NCBI RefSeq assembly: GCF_013911965.1
Contig: NZ_JACESE010000012.1
Location: 1 to 64,000, forward strand
DNA: 64,000 nucleotides
Reading direction: 5' to 3'
Source of the DNA: Phenylobacterium sp.
GTDB taxonomy: Bacteria > Pseudomonadota > Alphaproteobacteria > Caulobacterales > Caulobacteraceae
Within the stretch, counting starts at the first letter, position 1. Each line of letters begins with the position of its first letter. Below, piece by piece: positions 50,354 through 59,239 of this stretch. The translations under genes and the position numbers were made by a program. Below the pieces are notes generated by a model, which worked only from the letters and a program-made list of their open reading frames with translations, was not told the DNA's origin and did not search any database.

Positions 50354-50962
50354 CTAGCTCAGCATCCGGCGGGCGAGATCCGCCGGCAAGGCCCCTTCAC
50401 GAGCCATATGGTAGACGCGCAGCAGCATCGCCACCGTGAGCATATCTAGAATATGTCCGGCAAGGGCGGCGTTCAGCGCCTCGGCGAAGGGCGCGCGCAC
50501 CACGGCCAGGTCCTCGGTCTCGTCCGGATCGGTCGCGACGGGGGTCAGGTCCATGGCCAGAAAGCCCACGGCGCGCTCGTCGGTGACCGAGTTGGAGAGC
50601 TGCGCCGTCAGCACCTGACGCCAGGTGGCCGCGGCCAGGCCCACCTCCTCGCGCAGCTCACGCTTGGCCCCGTCGAGGGGATCTTCGCCCAGGGGCCCGC
50701 CCCCTTCGGGGATCTCCCAGCTGTAGTCACGGTGGGGAAAGCGGTTCTGGCCCACCAGGGTGATGGTTCCGTCCTCGTGCAGCGGCAGGACGGCGAGGGC
50801 GAGGTTCTGGAACTTCACCACGCCATACACCGCCTTGCGCCCGGTGGGCGCGACGGCGTCGTACTCATCCAGGGCGATCCACGGGTTGGCGTAGAGGCGG
50901 CGCGGCGCGCCCGCCGCCCAGGGCGAACCATGGGGCTGGAGCCAGGAGGGTTTTTGCGACAT
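50354..50962 (-). CDS. Nudix hydrolase (ADP-ribose pyrophosphatase-like)
   Basis: A 202-residue Nudix hydrolase. The Nudix box Gx5Ex7REUxEExGU is fully present at residues 87-109 (GGGPLGEDPLDGAKRELREEVGL). The N-terminal region with NPWIALDEYDAVAPTG and a KFQNLALAVLPLHEDGTITLV strand resembles ADP-ribose or GDP-sugar pyrophosphatases. Metal-dependent cleavage of a nucleoside diphosphate linked to X is expected; the substrate is not determined. It is upstream of cysE in a likely operon. Confidence 0.9.
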   Translation of the reverse strand: MSQKPSWLQPHGSPWAAGAPRRLYANPWIALDEYDAVAPTGRKAVYGVVKFQNLALAVLPLHEDGTITLVGQNRFPHRDYSWEIPEGGGPLGEDPLDGAKRELREEVGLAAATWRQVLTAQLSNSVTDERAVGFLAMDLTPVATDPDETEDLAVVRAPFAEALNAALAGHILDMLTVAMLLRVYHMAREGALPADLARRMLS

Positions 50963-51040
50963 ATTCTCAACTGGAACCGAGTTGGCGCCCACCCATCTTG
51001 AACGTGAGTCGCCTGCCCAGAGTTTTCGAAAAGGACCGTC

Positions 51041-51652
51041 TTGGCCATCTCCCTCCCCGATCCCGCCCCGCTGGGCGCGCCGCTTCCCCTTTCCGCCCGT
51101 CCCGAGGTGCTGGAGTTCCTGGCCACGCGCCGCTCGGCGACCGCCCTGACCCTGGCCGCGCCCGGTCCCGAAGAGGCCGAGCTCGACATCCTGCTTCGCC
51201 TGGCCGCGCGGGTCCCCGACCACGGCAAGCTGACCCCCTGGCGGATGATCGTGCTCTCGCCCTCGGCCAAGACCGAATTCGCCGCGCGGCTCGAAGCCCT
51301 GGCGCAAGGCCGCGGCGACGCCAAGGCCGTGACCAAGCTGGGCAAGCTGAAGGCGCCGCCCATGGGCGTGGCGGTGATTTCGCGGCCGCAGCTGGGCGAC
51401 ATTCCCGAATGGGAGCAGCTGATGTCGGCCGGGGCGGTCTGCGCCAACCTGCTCTATGCGGCCACCGCCATGGGCTATGGCGCCAACTGGATCACCGACT
51501 GGTACGCCTATGACCCGGGCGCGATGCGGATCCTGGGCCTGGAGGCCGGCGAGCGGGTTGCGGGTTTCATCTTCATCGGCACGGCCAAGGAGCCGCCGCT
51601 CGAGCGGGACCGGCCCGACTGGCGGCGCCTCGTCACCGCCTGGACGGCCTGA
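51041..51652 (+). CDS. Nitroreductase-family FMN oxidoreductase
   Basis: A 203-residue flavoenzyme of the nitroreductase fold (PF00881). FMN-contact segments are RRSATALTLAAPG near residue 30, RVPDHGKLTPWRMIVL near residue 58 and the GLEAGERVAGFIFIG block near the C-terminus. It is like the RutE/YdjA branch of short NTR proteins. The start is TTG at 51041 with AAAAGGA upstream; no ATG near the N-terminus fits. It is divergent from the Nudix gene. The substrate is unknown. Confidence 0.88.
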   Translation: MAISLPDPAPLGAPLPLSARPEVLEFLATRRSATALTLAAPGPEEAELDILLRLAARVPDHGKLTPWRMIVLSPSAKTEFAARLEALAQGRGDAKAVTKLGKLKAPPMGVAVISRPQLGDIPEWEQLMSAGAVCANLLYAATAMGYGANWITDWYAYDPGAMRILGLEAGERVAGFIFIGTAKEPPLERDRPDWRRLVTAWTA

Positions 51653-51963
51653 TCGGCCAAGGCGCGCCGGCCGCGCCAGCCCAGAAACGCAAAGACCGGA
51701 CGGCGCCGATCGGCGCCGCCCGGCCCAAGGTGACACGCCCGAGGAGAGTTGGGCCTAACCCATATAGCGTATTATCCGACGCCTCGCCAGAGATGGGCCG
51801 CTTTGTCGCGGCGGCGGCGAGACCAGCCCAATCTGGGCGCCCCGAATTTCAAGGCTAAGCTTGCCGTTAAGCTGTCGCTGAACTTGCGGCGGAAGCCTCG
51901 ACAACTTGTCCGACGGTTCGCCCGTCATGCCGCCGCGCAGCGGAAGGCGACGGGCGCAGCCCC
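51653..51963. other. Intergenic region with perfect GC palindrome
   Basis: A 311-base region between the nitroreductase and queF genes (convergent). It contains an 18-bp perfect palindrome CGGCGCCGATCGGCGCCG (51701-51718) without loop. No terminator U-tract or credible gene was seen. One 77-codon frame (51749-51982) is Arg-rich, runs into queF on the other strand and is considered spurious. Confidence 0.5.
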
Positions 51964-52419
51964 TCAACCGCGGCCGCGATAGGCGGCCACGCCTTGATCG
52001 GGAATCCAAAGCCCCTGCGGCGGCGGCCCGGACTGCCAGAAGACGTCGATGGGAATGCCCCCTCGCGGATACCAGTAGCCGCCGATCCGCAGCCAGTGGG
52101 GCTGCGCCACCTCGACGATCTTGCGGCCGATGGCGACGGTGCAGTCTTCGTGGAAGGCGCCGTGATTGCGAAAGGCGCCGAGATAGAGCTTCAGGGACTT
52201 CGATTCGATCAGCCAGTCCTTCGGCGCATAGTCGATGACCAGGTGGGCGAAGTCCGGCTGGGCCGTGACCGGGCAGAGCGAGGTGAACTCCGGCGCGGTG
52301 AAGCGGGCGAGATAGAGGGTGTCGGCCTGCGGATTGGGCACGCGCTCCAGCACCGCGTCTTCGGGGCTGGCGAAGCCGCGAACCTCGCGACCGAGCTGGG
52401 TCAGTTGGGTCTCTTCCAT
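51964..52419 (-). CDS. queF: NADPH-dependent 7-cyano-7-deazaguanine reductase QueF
   Basis: A 151-residue unimodular QueF that reduces preQ0 to preQ1 in queuosine synthesis. The active-site Cys is in [12 protein letters not shown], with the conserved Asp just after. The NADPH-binding motif [22 protein letters not shown] is intact. Length and motif order match the short QueF class. No other queuosine gene is nearby, and no riboswitch was recognised. Confidence 0.96.
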   Translation of the reverse strand: MEETQLTQLGREVRGFASPEDAVLERVPNPQADTLYLARFTAPEFTSLCPVTAQPDFAHLVIDYAPKDWLIESKSLKLYLGAFRNHGAFHEDCTVAIGRKIVEVAQPHWLRIGGYWYPRGGIPIDVFWQSGPPPQGLWIPDQGVAAYRGRG

Positions 52420-52572
52420 GGGCGGGCTTTAGACCCGGCCCGCGCGCCCTGCAACGTGCGCCCTGCGCCGCACCGGCGCCTTGGGCTCTTTTGGCGCGGC
52501 GCGCTTGTGGCTATGCCGGTCGAATGCGCGGCACGTGTCCTAAGAGAGCGCGCGAAAGTGGAGGAGGCCCCG

Positions 52573-53376
52573 ATGAGCGGCAAGGATTTCCAGGACTATG
52601 TGGTGGTGGTGACCGGCGCCTCGACGGGGCTTGGCCGGGCGATTGCGGTGGAGACGGCCGCACGCGGCGCGGCCGCCGTTGTGGTCAACTACGCCCGCAG
52701 CCGCGAGGAAGCTGAGGAAACCGCTCGGCAGGTGGAGCAGGAAGGCGCGAAGGCGGTGCTCGTCCAGGGCGACGTCGCCGAGGACGCCGACTGCCGAAAG
52801 ATCGCCGCGGCCGCCGAGCCCTTCGGCCGGGTCGACGCCCTGTTCAACAACGCCGGGATCACCAAGTTCGCGCCCAACCACGCCGATCTGGACGCGGTGG
52901 ACGCCGAGGACTTCCTCTCGCTCTACCGGGTCAATGTCGTCGGGGCCTATCAGGCCATCCGCGCCTGCCGAAGCCTTCTGGAAGCCGCGCCGCAGCCGGG
53001 CGCCGTCGTCAACACCTCCTCCATCGCCGGGGTGATGGGCGTGGGCTCGTCGGTGCCCTACGCGGCGTCCAAGGGGGCGCTGACGACCATGACGCTGTCG
53101 CTGGCCCGCGCGCTCGCCCCGAAGATCCGCGTCAACGCCGTCTGCCCCGGCTTCATCGACACGCCCTGGTTCACCAAGGGACTGCCGGAGGACCGCGCCG
53201 AACGGATGCGCCAGGGCGCGGCCGCCTCCACGCCGCTGAAGGCCGCCTCCACCGCCGAGGACGTGGCCGGAGCGACCGTCTTCCTCGCCTCGCCTGCGGC
53301 GCGCCACATCACCGGCGAGACGCTGCTCGTGGATGCGGGGACTCACCTGGGCTACGCGCCGATGGGGATGCGTTAA
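52573..53376 (+). CDS. SDR-family NAD(P)-dependent oxidoreductase
   Basis: A 267-residue short-chain dehydrogenase. The cofactor motif TGASTGLG is at about residues 15-22, NNAG near 94, a catalytic Ser in NTSSIAG, and the YAASK Tyr/Lys pair near 160-164. The PGFIDTPWF segment binds the cofactor. It is a classical SDR of the 3-oxoacyl-ACP reductase type; the substrate is unknown. GGAGG precedes the ATG at 52573. Confidence 0.92.
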   Translation: MSGKDFQDYVVVVTGASTGLGRAIAVETAARGAAAVVVNYARSREEAEETARQVEQEGAKAVLVQGDVAEDADCRKIAAAAEPFGRVDALFNNAGITKFAPNHADLDAVDAEDFLSLYRVNVVGAYQAIRACRSLLEAAPQPGAVVNTSSIAGVMGVGSSVPYAASKGALTTMTLSLARALAPKIRVNAVCPGFIDTPWFTKGLPEDRAERMRQGAAASTPLKAASTAEDVAGATVFLASPAARHITGETLLVDAGTHLGYAPMGMR

Positions 53377-53568
53377 GCAATTGTGGCAAAAATGTAACGC
53401 GGGTCTGCCATCGTTTTTGGCGCCGCGCATGCTGAATGCTGATTTAACGAACAGCGGCTATGGAGGCGATCGCGAGCGGCGTGCCTGAATTGATCTGCCA
53501 GCCTTCACCATGAGGATGAAGACCGTCGGTCGGGCCATGCCGGATCGGGAACTCAAGGGGATAAACGA

Positions 53569-54255
53569 ATGAAAACCATTAAGCTTACGCTTCTCGCCGC
53601 TACCGCTTCCATCGCCTTCAGCGGCGCCGCCGCGGCCCAGGAATCGCCCGTCAGCTTCAACTTCGGCGTCGCTTCGGACTATGTGTTCCGCGGCGTCAGC
53701 CAGACCGACGAGGGCCCGCAGGTGTTCGGCGGCGTCGACGTTGCGATCGGCGAAATGGGTTATGCCGGCGTCTGGGCCTCGAACGTGGACTTCGGCGACG
53801 ACACCGACGGCGAAGTGGACGTCTATGTCGGCGTGACGCCGACGGCCGGTCCGGTCTCGCTCGACTTCTCGGCCATCTACTATGGCTATGTGAACGCCCC
53901 CGACGGCTCGGACTACAACTACTGGGAGTTCGCCGCGGCCGGCACCATGCCGGCGGGCCCGGCTGAGGTCGGCGCTGCGGTCTACTACTCGCCGGAATTC
54001 TTCGGCGGCATCGGCGACGCCTTCTACTACGAAGTCAACGCCGCCGCCCCGCTGACCGACATGCTGAGCCTCAGCGGCGCGGTCGGCCGTCAGGAGTTCG
54101 ACGGCGGCGGCGACTACACCACCTGGAACGTCGGTCTGGGCGTGGCCTTCAACGAGACCATCGGTCTCGACCTGCGCTGGCACGACACCGATGAAGACAC
54201 CCTCGGCTCCATCGCCGAAGGCCGTTTCGTTGCGAGCCTGACCGCCGCCTTCTAA
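53569..54255 (+). CDS. TorF-family putative porin (TIGR02001)
   Basis: A 228-residue outer-membrane protein with signal peptide (cut near AAAA-Q). The first mature strand, SFNFGVASDYVFRGVSQTDEGPQVFGG, is the TorF/TIGR02001 signature. About ten amphipathic strands end with FVASLTAAF (terminal Phe). AAGGGG lies 8 bases before the ATG. A strong intrinsic terminator follows 28 bases after its stop, so it is a single-gene unit. The upstream region carries one TTAAC half-site and a long leader. Confidence 0.88.
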   Translation: MKTIKLTLLAATASIAFSGAAAAQESPVSFNFGVASDYVFRGVSQTDEGPQVFGGVDVAIGEMGYAGVWASNVDFGDDTDGEVDVYVGVTPTAGPVSLDFSAIYYGYVNAPDGSDYNYWEFAAAGTMPAGPAEVGAAVYYSPEFFGGIGDAFYYEVNAAAPLTDMLSLSGAVGRQEFDGGGDYTTWNVGLGVAFNETIGLDLRWHDTDEDTLGSIAEGRFVASLTAAF

Positions 54256-54283
54256 GGCGTCGCGCTGCAAAATCGTGCACGCT

Positions 54284-54319
54284 GAAAGCCGTCGCCGAAA
54301 GGCGGCGGCTTTCTCATTT
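54284..54319 (+). terminator. Intrinsic terminator after the TorF-type porin gene
   Basis: GAAAGCCGTCGCC (54284-54296), loop GAAA, GGCGGCGGCTTTC (54301-54313); all positions pair apart from one G-T wobble. The tail TCATTT follows. A GNRA-type loop adds stability. Confidence 0.8.
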
Positions 54320-54483
54320 CGACCATGTTTCCACCACGATCGGTGGCAATGTTGCGCGCCGCCGGGCAGAAGGCTGATCCACCGGCGCCGGCGACGCCCG
54401 GCTCGTCCCCAGATTGAGATCGATTGGACGGGCTCGCCTGCCCGTTTATGGTGCCCATGAGTAGGAATCGCGGAGCTTGGCCC

Positions 54484-56421
54484 ATGAAGCGCATGGCCTT
54501 CCGGGCGGAAACCGTTTTCGCCGATCTCGCCATCGCAGGACTGGCCTTCATTTGCGCCTATCTGCTTTCGCCATCCGCTCTGCCCGATCTCGGTTTTGAC
54601 GGCGAACCCTCGCTCAACCTCGTTCAGCTGACCGGGATCTACGCCGCCCTCGCCGGCGTCTTCACCGCCCTGTTCCGCCGCGAACTGTCCCCCTGGCGCT
54701 ATGCTTCCATTCCCGACGCGCTCGTCATTGCGCGCATCGCCGCGCTGACGGCGATCGTCTTCCTGCTGACCGTCTGGGCGCTCGATCGGGCCAGCACCCT
54801 GCCCCGCTCGGCTCTGGCGCTCGCCGCCGTCTTCCAGGCCACGGGCTGTCTGGGCCTGCGCGTCCTTCGCCGGGCCGTCCACGAGCACGCCCTGGTCTCG
54901 ACCATGGCGCCGTTCCGCGCCGCGCGCGAACGCGCCCAGGCCACGCCGCTGCTGCTGATCGGTCCGCCGGCGCTGGCCGACACCTATCTGCGCGACAGCG
55001 CCCGCGCCCACGACCGGCGCTACACCGCCGTCGGCATTGTCGGGGTCAACCCACGCGATGTCGGGCAGCAGGTGCGCGGCGTCTGCATCATCGAGAGCCT
55101 GGAAAAGCTCGACGACGCGCTCGCCGATCTGCGGCGCTGGAACCGCTATCCGCGTGCGGTGCTGTTCCTCGAGGAGCCGGCCAAGCTCAAAGGTCTGACG
55201 GCCGATCACCTCGGCCACTTCAAGGCCGACGGCGTGCGCATGCTGCGCCTGCCGAGCATCGTCGACCTGACCCAGGCCGAGCGCGTGCCGCTGATGCCCA
55301 TCCGCGACATCAGCGTCGAGGAGCTGCTGGCCCGCGCCCCGATCGAGCTGGACTGCGGTCCGGTCGCCGACCTGATCCGCGGCCGTCGCGTCCTGATCAC
55401 CGGCGCCGGCGGCAGCATCGGCAGCGAACTGGCCCGCCAGGTGGCCGGCTTCGGCTGCGGACACCTGTCGCTTCTCGACTGTTCGGAGACCGCCCTCTTC
55501 GAGATCGACCGCGAACTGGCTGAGACGCGGCCGGGCATGTCGCGCACCGCCGTCCTCTGCGACGTCCGTCACGCCGGCCGGCTGGACGCCGCCTTCGCCG
55601 CCCAGAAGCCGGATCTCGTCTTCCATGCCGCGGCGCTCAAGCATGTGGCCATGGTCGAGCGCCATCCGTGCGAAGGCGTGCTGACCAACGTCATCGGCAC
55701 ATGGAACGTGGCCGAGGCCGCGCGCGCCTGCGGGGCGGCGCAGATGGTGCTGATTTCCACCGACAAGGCGGTCGATCCCTCCAACGTCATGGGCGCGACC
55801 AAGCGGCTGGCCGAGGCGGTGATCCAGGCCCAGCAGTCGAGCGGCGCCGGCACCCGGTTCGCCGCGGTGCGCTTTGGCAATGTGCTGGCCTCGGCCGGTT
55901 CTGTGGTGCCGATCTTCAAGTCGCAAATCGAACGCGGCGGCCCGGTGACCATCACGCATCCGGACATGACCCGCTTCTTCATGACCATCCCGGAGGCCGC
56001 GCAACTGGTTCTTCACGCGACGGCGGCGAGCGCGGAGGACGCCGCCCAGACGCGCCTCTTCCTGCTGGAGATGGGCGAGCCGGTGCGGATCATGGACCTG
56101 GCCCGGCAGATGATCGCCCTTTCGGGCTGCACGCTCGGCAAGGACATTGAGATCGAGGTCACCGGCCTGCGGCCCGGCGAGAAGCTCACCGAGACCCTCC
56201 TCGACGAGACGGAGACGGCGACCCCGTGCGCGCCCAAGGTGATGCAGGTGATCTCCAACTCGGCCCTGCGCATCACGCCGGGTCACCTGCAGACGCTCGA
56301 AGCCCTGGCCGAGCAGGCCGACGCGGAGGGCGTGCGCACGGCGCTCTTCGAACTGGTCGGCCAGATCCGCGGTCAGCGCCCGGGCGGCGCGCCCAAGCTC
56401 AAGGTCGTCGCAGGCGGCTAA
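54484..56421 (+). CDS. Nucleoside-diphosphate-sugar epimerase/dehydratase (CapD/WbpM type)
   Basis: A 645-residue membrane-bound sugar nucleotide enzyme. Four N-terminal helices (about residues 10-125) precede a CoA-binding-like middle domain and a C-terminal SDR domain with TGAGGSIGSELARQ near residue 305. The active site has the large-dehydratase pattern STDKAV...MGATKR, with Met instead of Tyr. Such enzymes act on UDP-GlcNAc or related sugars for surface polysaccharide. The ATG at 54484 follows GGAG; an ATG 27 bases earlier is possible. It opens the envelope polysaccharide region. Confidence 0.9.
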   Translation: MKRMAFRAETVFADLAIAGLAFICAYLLSPSALPDLGFDGEPSLNLVQLTGIYAALAGVFTALFRRELSPWRYASIPDALVIARIAALTAIVFLLTVWALDRASTLPRSALALAAVFQATGCLGLRVLRRAVHEHALVSTMAPFRAARERAQATPLLLIGPPALADTYLRDSARAHDRRYTAVGIVGVNPRDVGQQVRGVCIIESLEKLDDALADLRRWNRYPRAVLFLEEPAKLKGLTADHLGHFKADGVRMLRLPSIVDLTQAERVPLMPIRDISVEELLARAPIELDCGPVADLIRGRRVLITGAGGSIGSELARQVAGFGCGHLSLLDCSETALFEIDRELAETRPGMSRTAVLCDVRHAGRLDAAFAAQKPDLVFHAAALKHVAMVERHPCEGVLTNVIGTWNVAEAARACGAAQMVLISTDKAVDPSNVMGATKRLAEAVIQAQQSSGAGTRFAAVRFGNVLASAGSVVPIFKSQIERGGPVTITHPDMTRFFMTIPEAAQLVLHATAASAEDAAQTRLFLLEMGEPVRIMDLARQMIALSGCTLGKDIEIEVTGLRPGEKLTETLLDETETATPCAPKVMQVISNSALRITPGHLQTLEALAEQADAEGVRTALFELVGQIRGQRPGGAPKLKVVAGG

Positions 56422-56459
56422 AGCCTGAGGGACGACCGATCACGCCGCCTGCGCGACGA

Positions 56460-56496
56460 AAAAGGGCGACCACACCGCGGCCGCCCTTTTCTTGTT
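56460..56496 (+). terminator. Intrinsic terminator after the CapD-like gene
   Basis: AAAAGGGCG (56460-56468) pairs with CGCCCTTTT (56482-56490). The 13-base loop contains a small GC stem, and CTTGTTT follows. It ends the plus-strand unit just after the dehydratase and before a minus-strand gene. Confidence 0.7.
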
Positions 56497-56531
56497 TCAC
56501 ACCCTGCGGGTCCGGCGGACCGGACGGCGGT

Positions 56532-56741
56532 TCAGGCCTGCCCCGCCGCGGCCAGCCGGCGGCCCGGGCCGGAAAGGCCGATCCAGGCCACGTGTCGCAT
56601 AACCCGGTCCACGGCGGCCTTGGCGGTGTCCTGACACGCATCCAGGCCTGAGGCTACGATTTCGCCGGCCTCGTCATAGACGCGCCAGGCCCAGCCCTTT
56701 TCATCGTGGCTCATGGAGTAGGCGAGCAGCGGCTCGGTCAT
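56532..56741 (-). CDS. 69-residue conserved hypothetical protein
   Basis: A small soluble protein of unknown function. The first half has beta character (LLAYSMSHDEKGWAWRVYDEAGEIVASG), like a short WxWRVYDExG family domain, followed by a helix with Ala-rich repeats. AAGGGAG lies 8 bases upstream of the ATG at 56741; a longer frame to 56783 has no such site. It sits between the terminator of the CapD-like gene and pckG. Confidence 0.65.
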   Translation of the reverse strand: MTEPLLAYSMSHDEKGWAWRVYDEAGEIVASGLDACQDTAKAAVDRVMRHVAWIGLSGPGRRLAAAGQA

Positions 56742-56866
56742 TCCCAGACTCCCTTGCTGCATTGCAACATTATCCGACATCACACCGCTCAGGAACGGTC
56801 TGTGTCAACAAACGATCCCGCTCGCGCCGCAACAATGCCGTGATTGCTGCGCCGTTCACCACGCGC

Positions 56867-58723
56867 CTACTCCGCCGCCGCCACGGCTTGGCCGCGCAGC
56901 TCGCGCTCCAGCCGGGCCAGCAGCGCCTTCTGCTCGTCCCACAGCGCCTTGGGCAGCCGCTCGCCGAACTTCTCGTAGGCCGGGCCGATGAGTTCGGCCT
57001 CCTGCATCCAGATTTCGGGATCGACCGTGAGCAGCAGCTGAAGCTGCGCCTCGCTCAGGGACAGGCCGGAGAGGTCGAGGCTCTCCGCCGTCGGCAGCCG
57101 GCCGATGGGGGCGTCTACGGCTTCGGCGCGGCCGGCCAGGCGGTCGATGATCCACTTCAGCACACGGCTGTTTTCGCCAAAGCCCGGCCAGACGAACTTG
57201 CCCTTCTCGTCCTTGCGGAACCAGTTGACGAAGTAGATGCGCGGCAGCTTGGCCGGATCGGCCTTGGCGCCGACGTCGAGCCAGTGCTGGAAGTAGTCGC
57301 CCATGTTGTAGCCGCAGAAGGGCAGCATGGCGAAGGGATCGCGGCGCAGCTCGCCGATGGCGTTCTCGGCCGCGGCCGTGCCTTCGGAGGCGACGTTGGA
57401 AGCCATGAAGACGCCGTGACGCCAGTCGAAGGCCTCGGTGATCAGCGGCACGGCGCTGGCCCGGCGGCCGCCGAACAGGATGGCCGAGATCGGCACGCCG
57501 GCGGGATCTTCCCACTCCGGGGCGATCACCGGGCACTGGTCGGCCGGCACCGTGAAGCGGGCGTTGGGATGGGCGGCGGGCGTCTCGGACGCCGGCGTCC
57601 AGGGATTGCCGCGCCAGTCGGTCAGTTCCGGCGGCGGCTCGGCGGTCAGGCCCTCCCACCACACGTCGCCGTCGGGAGTCAGAGCCACATTGGTGAAGAC
57701 GCAGTTGGCGTGCAGGGCGTCGATGGCGTTCTTGTTGGTCTCGACGCCCGTGCCGGGAGCCACGCCGAAGAAGCCGGCTTCGGGATTGACCGCATAGAGG
57801 CGGCCGTCTTCGCCGAAGCGCATCCAGCAGATATCGTCGCCGATGGTCTCGGCCTTCCAGCCGGCGAGCGTCGGCTGGAGCATGGCCATGTTGGTCTTGC
57901 CGCAGGCGCTGGGGAAGGCCGCGGCGATGTAGCGGACCTCGTTCTGCGGCGAGGTCAGCTTCAGGATGAGCATGTGCTCGGCCAGCCAGCCCTCGTCGCG
58001 GGCCATGACCGAGGCGATGCGCAGGGCGAAGCACTTTTTGCCCAAGAGGGCGTTGCCGCCGTAGCCCGAGCCGTAGGACCAGATCTCGCGCGTCTCGGGG
58101 AAGTGGACGATGTACTTCTCGTCGTTGCAGGGCCAGGCGACATCCTGCTCGCCGGGCGCCAGCGGCGCGCCGAGCGTGTGGACGGCCGGCACAAAAAAGC
58201 CGTCCTCGCCGAGCTGGTCGAGGGCGGACTTGCCCATCCGGGTCATGACGCGCATCGAGATGGCGACATAGGCGCTGTCGGTGATCTCCACGCCGATGGC
58301 GCTGATCTTCGAACCGAGCGGGCCCATGCAGAAGGGTACGACGTACATCGTCCGGCCCCGCATGCAGCCGTCGAACAGGCCCTCAAGCTTGGCGCGCATC
58401 TCGCCCGGCTCGGCCCAGTTGTTGGTCGGGCCGGCGTCGATCTCCTTGGCCGAGCAGATGAAGGTGCGGCTCTCGACACGGGCGACGTCGCGCGGGTCGG
58501 AGGCGGCGTAGAAGGAATTGGGACGCTTCTCAGGGTTGAGCCGCTTGAGCGTGCCGGCGGCGACCAGTTCCTCGGTCAGGCGGCTCCATTCGGCTTGCGA
58601 GCCGTCGCACCAGTAGACGCGGTCGGGCTTGGTGAGGGCGGCGATGTCCGCAACCCAGGATTTCAGCTGCGCATGGCCCGTGGGCGCGTCGTCCAAACCC
58701 GGCGTCTTGGTCGCTTCCGTCAT
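56867..58723 (-). CDS. pckG: GTP-dependent phosphoenolpyruvate carboxykinase
   Basis: A 618-residue GTP-type PEPCK converting oxaloacetate to PEP with CO2 release, the first committed step of gluconeogenesis. The kinase-1a P-loop FPSACGKTN is at residues 270-278. The conserved [27 protein letters not shown] and GDDICWMRF segments are present. The ATG at 58723 has GGAG 7 bases upstream; one 12 bases earlier is also possible. A possible promoter (TTGCAC, 16 bases, TATGGA) lies about 60-90 bases upstream. Most Alphaproteobacteria use the ATP enzyme, so the GTP type is informative. Confidence 0.96.
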   Translation of the reverse strand: MTEATKTPGLDDAPTGHAQLKSWVADIAALTKPDRVYWCDGSQAEWSRLTEELVAAGTLKRLNPEKRPNSFYAASDPRDVARVESRTFICSAKEIDAGPTNNWAEPGEMRAKLEGLFDGCMRGRTMYVVPFCMGPLGSKISAIGVEITDSAYVAISMRVMTRMGKSALDQLGEDGFFVPAVHTLGAPLAPGEQDVAWPCNDEKYIVHFPETREIWSYGSGYGGNALLGKKCFALRIASVMARDEGWLAEHMLILKLTSPQNEVRYIAAAFPSACGKTNMAMLQPTLAGWKAETIGDDICWMRFGEDGRLYAVNPEAGFFGVAPGTGVETNKNAIDALHANCVFTNVALTPDGDVWWEGLTAEPPPELTDWRGNPWTPASETPAAHPNARFTVPADQCPVIAPEWEDPAGVPISAILFGGRRASAVPLITEAFDWRHGVFMASNVASEGTAAAENAIGELRRDPFAMLPFCGYNMGDYFQHWLDVGAKADPAKLPRIYFVNWFRKDEKGKFVWPGFGENSRVLKWIIDRLAGRAEAVDAPIGRLPTAESLDLSGLSLSEAQLQLLLTVDPEIWMQEAELIGPAYEKFGERLPKALWDEQKALLARLERELRGQAVAAAE

Positions 58724-58948
58724 GAGGGTCTCCATCACCTGGCCGTCAGCACGCGCGGCGAGCCGCCGCAGATGTCCGAATATGAACAAGTCCATAATGC
58801 GTGCGAGGCCAAGTGCAAACCATGCGCCGCAGCGAAAGTTCATTTCCTGCAGAGACGGCGCAGATGCGGCGCCCGCAGGACGAAGCTGAAGGGAATTCGG
58901 ACCTTACGCCGCGGCGCCCTCCCCAGTTGGTCGCCCGCATGGCGACCG

Positions 58949-59107
58949 CTACGACCGCTTCCGGACAGCCGACAGCAAAGAGCCTGCGCCGGCGGCCACG
59001 GTGATGAGGGGAAGGCTCGCCAGCCAGACAAGTCCGAGGCCCATGAGTCGCCCCAGGGCGAGGACGCGCCCTGCAGGGTGGGACCGCCGCATCGCAAGGT
59101 GGGCCAT
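58949..59107 (-). CDS. Possible 52-residue membrane protein
   Basis: A short frame, not certain to be real. ATG at 59107, TAG at 58951-58949. The predicted product has a basic start (RRSHP), one membrane helix (about residues 20-42, LMGLGLVWLASLPLITVAAG) and a basic end (VRKRS). The ribosome site is weak (GGCAGG, 10 bases upstream). It lies between ugd and pckG on the same strand. Listed because helix and charge distribution suit a real small membrane protein. Confidence 0.35.
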   Translation of the reverse strand: MAHLAMRRSHPAGRVLALGRLMGLGLVWLASLPLITVAAGAGSLLSAVRKRS

Positions 59108-59239
59108 GTTTTGATCGCCTGCCGCCCGAGATGACTTCCAGCCCCAGGAAAGGGTGAAGACACGGCCAAGCTCAAGGCTGGGCGTTCTCAGATCGGGCGT
59201 AAACCTGGCCAGACTGGGCGCCTGCCCAACCTTCGTCCC

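Noticed and set aside
51749-51982. 77-codon Arg-rich frame between the nitroreductase and queF genes
   Set aside because: No ribosome site, odd composition, and it runs into queF on the other strand.
53377-53568. TTGGCGCC-N4-ATGC as a second sigma-54 promoter before the TorF-type porin gene
   Set aside because: GG-N10-GC spacing is right but two key -24 bases and one -12 base differ from consensus, too weak to annotate.
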